Part shown: piece by piece, positions 57,413-64,000 of the stretch
Layout of the letters: the number at the start of each line of letters is the position of its first letter
How positions within the stretch are numbered: position 1 is the first letter of the stretch
Assembly: GCA_024803745.1 (NCBI GenBank)
Contig: JANJXV010000014.1
Location: 4,233,001-4,297,000, forward strand
Length of the DNA stretch: 64,000 bases
Reading direction: 5' to 3'
DNA from: Megascapheus bottae
Lineage: Eukaryota; Chordata; Mammalia; Rodentia; Geomyidae
Program-made: the position numbers and the translations under genes
The notes under the pieces: model-generated
The model's database searches: none
What the model saw: the letters and a program-made list of their open reading frames with translations, nothing else
What the model was told of the DNA's origin: nothing

Positions 57413-58271
57413 AAAGAATCCCATCCCAAAGGCTTTGACAGTATTTACAGATGGATCTTCTCTCGGCACTGTTGCTGTGGTTACTAAAAATACTGTACTT
57501 ACACGTGTTACCCCGCATAAGTCTGCTCAGTTAGTTGAATTGGAGGCTATCATTGTAGCCTTACAACATTATCCTTATGCTCCTTTAAATATTTTTTCTG
57601 ATAGCTTGTATATTGTTCAGCTTTTTCCTTCTCTGGAAACTGCTGGACCTATTTCACCACAAATTCCTGCCTTTTCTATGTTTTTCCAGATTCAAAAAAT
57701 GTTGTGGAAACGTAGTGATCCTGTTTTTATTGGGCATATACGACCTCACACGGGATTGCCAGGCCCGTTAAGTAAAGGAAATCAATTAACTGACTTGGCT
57801 ACAAAAACCATCTTCATTTTTTCAGTAATGGAACAGGCTACTCGCTTTCATTTTCAATTCCATGTTAATAGTATGACCCTTGAACAGCACTTTAATATTA
57901 CAAAAAAGCAAGCCCGAATGATTGTTAGACAATGTCAAAAGGGTGCTCCCTCCCTTCCAGTAGCTCATCTGGGTATAAATCCAAGAGGTTTACAATCCAA
58001 TCATATTTGGCAAATGGATGTTACTCATGTGCCTAGCTTTGGTACTCTGCGGTATGTACATGTATCTATTGATACCTTTTCTGGATTCATATTTGCCTCC
58101 TCGCATGCTGGAGAAAAGGTTAAGGCTGTCTTATCTCATGTGCTGCATGCATGTGTGGCTATGGGGATGCCTGAAAGTATAAAAACAGATAATGGTCCGG
58201 CATATACATCTGCTTCCTTTGTTCAATTTTGTACAACTTTAAATATTGTTCATAGAACAGGTATTCCTTAA
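57309..58271 (+). pseudogene. ERV pol: RNase H and integrase, 320-codon open stretch
   Basis: The longest frame in the window. RNase H: FTDGSS (Asp48), VELE (Glu about 77), FSDS (Asp98) and the C-terminal LTDLA (Asp162). Integrase: zinc-binding HFQFH (His181, His185) with Cys209, but the second Cys is Gly212; core DVTH (Asp237) and TDNGPAYTS (Asp294). A stop after residue 320 falls 9 codons before the catalytic Glu. The first roughly 35 residues are out of the true pol frame, so the Met start is fortuitous. Confidence 0.93.
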
Positions 58272-58660
58272 AATACTCAAGGACAAGGGATAGTAGAGTG
58301 TGCACACCAGACATTCAAATTATTGCTTTTAAAGCAAAAGGGGGTATTGGAAGACTCCCAAGGATAGACTTGCTATAACTCTTTTTACTTTAAATTTCTT
58401 AACTCTTGATGCTGAAGGACGTTCTGCAGGAGACAGACAGTTTAATCCTTCTAGAAGTCATAAACCTTTAGTATTGTGGAAAGATAGTTTTTTCTGGAAA
58501 CTGGAAAGGACCAGACCCTGTTCTCATGGGGGGCGAGGAAGTGTTTGTGTTTTTCCACAGGATGCTGACAGTCCCATTTGGGTGCCGGAGAGACTGATAC
58601 GTCAGATGGTGGAGGCTCCTCAGAAGCATGTCGGTCAAGATGAAGACTCTTCTACTTAGC
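58272..58660 (+). pseudogene. ERV pol: integrase C-terminal part, broken
   Basis: After the stop, QGQGIVE continues in the same frame; its Glu (codon at 58,296) completes the DD35E spacing. Further stops and frameshifts follow, and then 58,474-58,659 gives the C-terminal DNA-binding domain (WKDSFFWKLERT, GRGSVCVFPQD, PIWVPERLIRQM). Confidence 0.85.
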
Positions 58661-58799
58661 ACGAGTACAATTCCCAGAATGAATCCACAGGCCAAGCATA
58701 CATGACCCTATCAATGTCACTGAGGACCACGCTGCTGAGAACCCGAACAATCTTGGCCACCCTCCTGGACTGGATGTCAAGGATCCTAAAGAGCTAATT

Positions 58800-59210
58800 T
58801 TGTGGCTCAGTCATCTTTTATCAAAATCGAACTGAGGACTAGAATTGTTATGCTTAATAACAAGTTGATTTATTGCAAGAACAATTGAATATTCTGGAGC
58901 AGGTGATGCGCACCTCTTGTGCAGCTGCCTATTCCAGATTGAACTTGGACATAACATGGAATGCTCAGGTTGATAAACTGATGGCCTCTCTATGTACACA
59001 AATAATCGGACACCTGTTGATATTCCAACCTTGGGTGATTGAGCATGTTTATTTGAGACTGTTTTGGGATTTGGTCAAAGGTGGGCAGGATTGATTGGCT
59101 TGGGCTTGTTTTTTATGTGTTATAATTGTAATATGTCTGTATTGCTTGTGTAAAATAATGCAAAGTCAATGTAGACAGCGAATGCTAATATGACAGGTGT
59201 TTGCTGCCAT
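58800..59210 (+). pseudogene. probable ERV env transmembrane-subunit remnant
   Basis: Frame 58,873-59,094 has a heptad-like leucine pattern (QLNILEQVM) followed by an amphipathic stretch. After a stop, codons to about 59,160 encode a hydrophobic, Cys-rich run (ACFLCVIIVICLYCLC) like a membrane anchor with a short basic tail. The surface subunit and most of TM are missing. The assignment rests on position and layout rather than strong motif identity. Confidence 0.5.
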
Positions 59211-59453
59211 GGAAACAGGTGCCTCCCCTCAGATCTGGCTTGCTTAAATGAGGCTGGTAGGGGTAAGTCCCAGTTGTTAGCCTATCAACCTAAGACATGA
59301 GCCAAGTAAAGAGTACTTGGTGATCCCATGACAGGTAAGAAAACTAATGAGCTTAGAGACACCTAAGACAGGCACAATCGATCTGATATGATGGTAGCCC
59401 CACATATCCTAGGTCTTCTCCTCTTTTTCTTTCATTCTTTTCTTTTATTTTCT
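59211..59453 (+). other. ERV 3' region before the PPT
   Basis: Non-coding, no recognised gene. It ends in a T-rich segment (TTCTTTTCTTTTATTTTC) just before the polypurine tract. Confidence 0.5.
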
Positions 59454-59472
59454 AAAATAAAAAAGGGGGAGA
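59454..59472 (+). other. ERV polypurine tract
   Basis: AAAATAAAAAAGGGGGAGA lies immediately upstream of the 3' LTR, the expected plus-strand primer for reverse transcription. Confidence 0.9.
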
Positions 59473-59876
59473 TGTTGAAGACCATTGCTTTCAGCCTCCT
59501 GAGGAAGTAAGATTATAAGATGTCATCTGGCAGCTCACTAATGAGTCAGTACTTGCTGACCAGGAAGTTTCTTTGCATTTGTTGATTTGTTTCTTCCGTG
59601 CTTGTGGACAGAATGGATCGCTAGATTTCTTCCAGGTTTATTTGCTACTTTGCAGATGACCTTTACTGTGATTGGCTGCTTAAGGATATAAATAATGTGG
59701 GATTTCCGGGGAAGGGAGGAGAAAGGAAAAATGCAGAGGAGAAGGGAGAAGAGAAGAGAAAGGCAGAGAGAGAAGAAAGGAGAGAGAAATAAAAGACCTC
59801 TGCTTGCAGCGATTTGAGTCTGTGATCATTCCCAGTCTGCCTCTGAAGTGACGTCTCGTTGCGGAGGGCAGCGACA
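59473..59876 (+). repeat. 3' LTR
   Basis: 404 bp, TGTTGAAGACC to GCGACA, colinear with the 5' LTR. Differences are mostly transitions, plus a rearranged purine tract at about 59,710-59,785. It retains ATTGG, TATAAATA and AATAAA. Confidence 0.95.
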
Positions 59877-60330
59877 GCTTACTTCACTTAATATGATTTT
59901 TTTCTAAGCCTTTCCATTCCCTTACAAATGGGGCAGCATTTGTATAAATGTGGTGTTTTTATTATAAATGCCATATCTTGTTGATCCAATCATTAACTGA
60001 GGGGCATCTGGGTTGGTTTTGCTATGGTAAATAGTGCTGCAATAAACATCTTTGTGCTTGTTGGTGTAGTATGAACTTGTTTCTGACCATTCGGTAAATG
60101 CAAGTAGTGGAATTGCTGGGTGACAGGAGAGCTCTGTGTTTAGTCTTTTGAGGAACTGCCAAACTGCTTTCCATAGTGATTGAACAAGTATATACACCCA
60201 CCAACAGTGTAGTATTGATCCCTCATGGCCACATCCCCTTCAGCATCTGTTGTTCATAGATTTCTTGATCCTGGCCATTCTAACTGGAGTGAGGTAGAAT
60301 CTCAGAGTTGTTTTGATTTGCATTTCTTTT

Positions 60331-60988
60331 CTTTTTTTTATTATTTTTTTATTAATTTTTTATTGTAATTAGTAATAGGGTTACATGATATTTGCCAGAT
60401 AGAAGGTGCATTAATTCACATACATTGATACCCTTTCACGTCTTGGTAACCATTTCCCTCCCCCCCACACCCCCCACCCGTCTTGGTTTTCCCCCCTTCC
60501 CTATCAAATTTCAAATATCCAAATACAAATAAATTCAATATATCAGATAACAAAGTGAGATATTATACCAATATGAGATAACCAAGGGACAGCAAAGGAG
60601 ATGAGAGACAACATAGTACATTAAGGACAACAATCATTCATTATATGGCTTTTGTTTCAATATCCTGGAGGTCCTTTCAATTAGCTTCACATTATATGGC
60701 CTTATGTATCAAGATTTTGCTCTATTGCAGATCTCTGCTAGTAGAGCCCAAGGTTTCTACTGATTATGACAAATGAGGGAAACCATTGAGCCTAAGTTCC
60801 TTTGAGTCTGGCTTACTTCACTTAATATGATTTTTTCTAAGTCTTTCCATTTCCTAACAAATGGGGCGATGTCATTCTTTCTGACAGCAGCATAGAATTC
60901 CATTGAGTACAAATACCACAACTTGTTGATCCACTCATCAACTGAGGGACATCTAGGTTGGTTCCATATCTTTGCTATGGTGAATAGT
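60331..60988 (-). mobile_element. younger L1 tail (type A) nested in the older L1
   Basis: About 658 bp: poly(T)/(TTA) start, TTATTGTAATTAGTAATAGG, the 3'UTR with a C-rich run near 60,463 and ORF2 C-terminus complement ending TTTGCTATGGTGAATAGT. A perfect 16-bp TSD GATTTGCATTTCTTTT lies at 60,315-60,330 and 60,989-61,004, within older L1 sequence. Confidence 0.95.
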
Positions 60989-61244
60989 GATTTGCATTTC
61001 TTTTATGGCCAGAGATGTCGAGCATTTCTTCATGTGTCTATAGGCCATTCTTATTTTTTCTTCAGAGAAGACTCTCTTTAAGTCTTTGGCCCATCTTTTA
61101 ATGGGATAGATGTTTCTTTGGAGATTAGTGTTGGAGTGATTCAATTTTTTGAGCTGTTGATATATTTTAGATATGGGGCCTTTGTCTGTTGTATGGTTAG
61201 TGAAGATCTCCTCCCACTCTGTGGGTAAGAAAGCTTAAATTTCT

Positions 61245-61836
61245 TATACTGAAAAAATATTTAAAATATAAAAATTAGGTCTACATATTTCTACTGGTAA
61301 TATTTTAAATAGAAAATATTTAGTTACCTGGTACATGTGAATAATAAAGGCCCACCTGATTTTATTGATTGAGAATAATCCATTCCTAAGATGTCAAAAC
61401 TCTATTAGGTTTCATATATTTGTTCATAATTTCATAAGGAAAAGAATTTTCAGACTGAAAATTGATCAAACCAAGACATGATAGAATAGATATTCCAACG
61501 CTTCTCAGGATCAATAGTGATACACTACAGCAATTGATGTACAAGCCACATATAGATTATAAAGCTGGAAGAAATGATTGGCTCAATTGATTCTATGAAT
61601 AGTAAAACAGCAAAAGTTTGCCAATGTATCAAATAAACTAAGTTAATTTTAAATCTTACCTTTCAACGTTTCTTTAGTTATTAGTTTACAATTTAACTTC
61701 CTGAAAAAAGTTTTGCTGTAATTCTTCTCTCTTTAATGCTCAGAGATAATTGCATTCTTTCAGAATCCACTTACAAAGAGCAAATCTAAACTGTTTTGAC
61801 AATACTATGGTGACAGGGCACCTCCTATGCTGAATT
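61245..61836. other. unique AT-rich DNA, nothing recognised
   Basis: No gene or repeat recognised. Confidence 0.42.
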
Positions 61837-61850
61837 AAGAATCAGAATAT

Positions 61851-62044
61851 GGCCGGGAGTTTGGCCTAGTGGTTAAAGTGATTGCCTAGCATGCATGAAG
61901 ACCCGGGTTCGATTCCTCAGTACCACATACATAGAAAAAAGCCAGAAGTGGTGCTGAGGCTCAAGTGGTAGAGCTCTAGCCTTGAGAAAGTCCAAGGACA
62001 GTGCTCAGGCCCTGAGCTCAAGCCCAGGACTGGCAAAAAAAAAA
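61851..62044 (+). mobile_element. tRNA-like dimer SINE (type I), intact
   Basis: The best consensus-like copy: GGCCGGGAGTTTGGCCTAGT, GGGTTCGATTCCTCAG (B box), CTCAAGTGGTAGAGCTCTAGC, GACTGGC and an A tail. A perfect 14-bp TSD AAGAATCAGAATAT lies at 61,837-61,850 and 62,045-62,058. Confidence 0.96.
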
Positions 62045-62058
62045 AAGAATCAGAATAT

Positions 62059-63624
62059 AAAATCCAGAAAATCAAAATGACTGGATTCACTTGGATGAGA
62101 AAAATAGGATTGTGACACATTAACATTTTACCTAATATAATATTGTTACCTGATATACATTCTCTCAAATTTGATAGCTTTAATAAAATGTGTGGATGCC
62201 TTTAAATATGCTATACCATATGAAAAATGTTGATTTATTTCATAGGATTGTGCTTCATTATTACAATGTGGATGTATCAAGTATATAAATGTCTAGAAGA
62301 AGCACTGTGCTTTTGTGGGCATTTACAGTGAAGTTGGTAAACATGATTTGAGTTCATTATTTTCCTAAGCCAATTCCCAAATTGTCAAGGGAACTGAGGG
62401 ATTCAGTAGCTGGCGGTCAGCAAAGAAGTATGAAATAATATATTTTAGATATTCAACATAGCAGAATTTGAGCATCATTTGTTTCTTGAGGTACAGTTAT
62501 TTATTATGTCTGCTGCTAACAAGAAACTGTAGCAAGCAGCCTTCTGAGTTTCCAAGGCAGAATGGAATTTCAAAATATTTTGTTCCAAGATAAGAGGTTA
62601 TATAAAGTATTCTCATTGGGGTCTGTAAGAGGAAAGATCTAGATCACAGTGTTCAAAGATACCACCTGCTGGTAGACATGGAAGGTTGCTACACCTAGAA
62701 GAGCAAGGAGAGATAACAGGAAAAGGCCAGAGTAGAGTATGTTGCATAGCATACTAATGATATTTAGAAACGAGTGAGTGAAATTGACTCAGTTTTATAG
62801 AAAACTGTTGACTATGTTTCTTTGTCTCTAGATGGGTTCTAAAGAATTCCTGTTTGATCTGAGATACCTATAGTAATCAGGAACTGGAATGATTGGCTAT
62901 AATTTGTAACTTTGTAAAAACTAATGGGCCACATACATTCAGGCTCTGTAAGCTATTGATCCTACCTAAGCCAAAGCTTCTCAAATGGTTCTATTTGTTT
63001 CCTTCCCAGGCAACTGGAAATTTATCAATATCTAGAGATATTTCTGGCTCTTACAATGGGGGAAATGCTCCTGACATCCAGTAGAAGCTGAAGTTACTGA
63101 TACCCATCGTACAAAGTACAGAAAAGACCTCCCCACAAAGCATAGTCAAGCTCAGAAAGAAAAGACTGTCCTAGATTTAAGTAATCCTGACTTAGAAGAA
63201 TCAATAAAATGATAAAAAATATATACCAATACAAAGATAAAATATATCATTCACCTTTCTGCTGCTTGTATTTATTTAATAAATTGTCTTGCAATGCTTA
63301 CAATATGTACAGGGCTCTTCTAAGAATACTGTGAATACTCATACAGTATTTTCATAACAATCCAAAGAAGTGTTTGTTATCAATAGATCCTTTTTAAATG
63401 GTGAAACTGAAACATGAAGAGTTTTAAGAACTTAGTAATGGTTGTCACAACACAACAAGGAGACCCACAATAAGAACTCAGAGAGCTAGGCCCCCTACTC
63501 TGGTTCTTTAGCCAGTAAAAAATACTTTTCATTTTATATTGAACATATTCTTTTTATCTAAGAAGATTTCTAAAACTAGAATTGTCATTTTAACCATTTT
63601 AGTAGATGATGCTCACATATAATT
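62059..63624. other. unique DNA, no gene seen
   Basis: About 1.6 kb, repeat-poor. A 63-codon plus frame at 62,893-63,084 has no recognisable feature. Confidence 0.45.
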
Positions 63625-63637
63625 AAAATGTTATCAA

Positions 63638-63864
63638 GCCAGGAGTGATGGCTTACACCTGTAATCCTCGCTACTCATGAGGCTGAGAACTGAGGATCAC
63701 AGTTCAAAGCCAGCTGGGGCACTAAAGACCATGAGATTCTTATCTCCTTTTAATCACTAGAAAACGGGAAGTGGTGCTGTGACTCAAGGGGTAAGGTGAT
63801 AGCCTTGAGCTGAAAAGCTCACAGACAGCACCCAGGCCCAGAGTTCAAGCCTCATGACCCACAA
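63638..63864 (+). mobile_element. type II SINE, intact
   Basis: Full-length: GCCAGGAGTGATGGCTTACA, CCTGTAATCCTCGCTACTCA, CACTAGAAAACGGGAAGTGG, right half CTCAAGGGGTAAGGTGATAG and CAGAGTTCAAGCC, ending CCCACAA before the repeat. A 13-bp TSD AAAATGTTATCAA lies at 63,625-63,637 and 63,865-63,877. Confidence 0.95.
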
Positions 63865-64000
63865 AAAATGTTATCAATTATAGATGATTAATACTTCTAG
63901 GTCTCAGACTAAGATTGTAAATGTTTCCATGTGTGCTGACAATATCCAATTTGATTCAATAGGAGAGGGACTAGCTTGGGAAGAAAAGATTATGTATAAA

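Larger units (their letters stand above)
55437..59876 (+). mobile_element. class II (betaretrovirus-like) endogenous retrovirus, deleted
   Basis: A 4.44-kb provirus with two LTRs, a primer-binding site, a short gag remnant, the second half of pol, a small probable env-TM remnant and a polypurine tract. A perfect 6-bp TSD GCTTAC (55,431-55,436 and 59,877-59,882) fits class II integrases. Most of gag, protease, the N-terminal part of RT and nearly all of env are missing. The pol frame is broken by stops and frameshifts. The copy is coding-incompetent. Confidence 0.95.
54970..61227 (-). mobile_element. L1 tail (type A) hosting an ERV and a second L1
   Basis: A minus-strand 5'-truncated L1 whose own sequence is now in three pieces: 54,970-55,436 (3'UTR and end), 59,877-60,330 and 60,989-61,227 (ORF2 C-terminal third). 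Removing the ERV (55,437-59,876) and the younger L1 (60,331-60,988) leaves a continuous L1. Outer TSD AGAAAGCT(C/T)AAATTTCT at 54,953-54,969 and 61,228-61,244 (one mismatch) confirms a single insertion. Confidence 0.92.

Noticed and set aside
61851..62044. tRNA gene suggested by good A-box and B-box motifs
   Set aside because: The sequence is a dispersed SINE with an A tail and TSD; no cloverleaf with a proper acceptor stem is evident.
1..64000. CRISPR arrays, operons or phage-like systems
   Set aside because: No regularly spaced repeats with unique spacers and no bacterial gene organisation; the window is eukaryotic and SINE/L1-rich.

Overview
This is mammalian, repeat-dominated, AT-rich intergenic (or deep intronic) DNA. 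I find no host protein-coding exon, no functional RNA gene and no bacterial-type feature. Long open frames are rare, and each long one falls in a LINE-1 (L1), an endogenous retrovirus (ERV) or a tandem repeat. The SINEs point to a rodent, most probably a heteromyid (kangaroo rat or pocket mouse). One is a two-part tRNA-like element of about 190 bp with 'GGCCTAGTGGTTAAAGTG' and 'CTCAAGTGGTAGAGC' signatures; the other begins 'GGCTCACACCTGTAATCCTAG'. The species assignment is an inference from recalled repeat style, not a database match.

Layout. 1-9.9 kb: mostly unique AT-rich DNA with scattered SINEs, old L1 pieces, a TG array and a 110-bp purine tract. 9.9-13.5 kb: a minus-strand L1 whose 5'UTR is joined directly to mid-ORF2, with ORF1 missing. 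15.5-20.3 kb: old L1 tails, an L1 3' end with a probable 3' transduction, and a truncated 5S rRNA retropseudogene with perfect target-site duplications (TSDs). 20-32 kb: unique DNA, SINEs, microsatellites and a probable MaLR LTR. 32.8-42.9 kb: L1-dense block containing an inverted pair of L1 tails, a 4-kb L1 with both ends but lacking most of ORF2, and a U6 snRNA/L1 chimera. 43-54.9 kb: mostly unique DNA with SINEs. 54.95-61.24 kb: a nested stack in which a minus-strand L1 tail was hit by a class II (betaretrovirus-like) ERV and by a second L1. 61-64 kb: unique DNA and two SINEs.

Nothing here is a working gene system. The retroelement ORFs are broken by stops, frameshifts and deletions. The window is useful mainly as a record of L1-driven retrotransposition: L1 self-insertions, SINE mobilisation, U6 template switching and 5S mobilisation. 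The ERV adds independent LTR-element biology (6-bp TSD, PBS, PPT, TATA, poly(A) signal). TSDs were read by eye and allow relative ordering of several insertions. At least four different L1 3'-end sequence types are present; I call them A-D for convenience.
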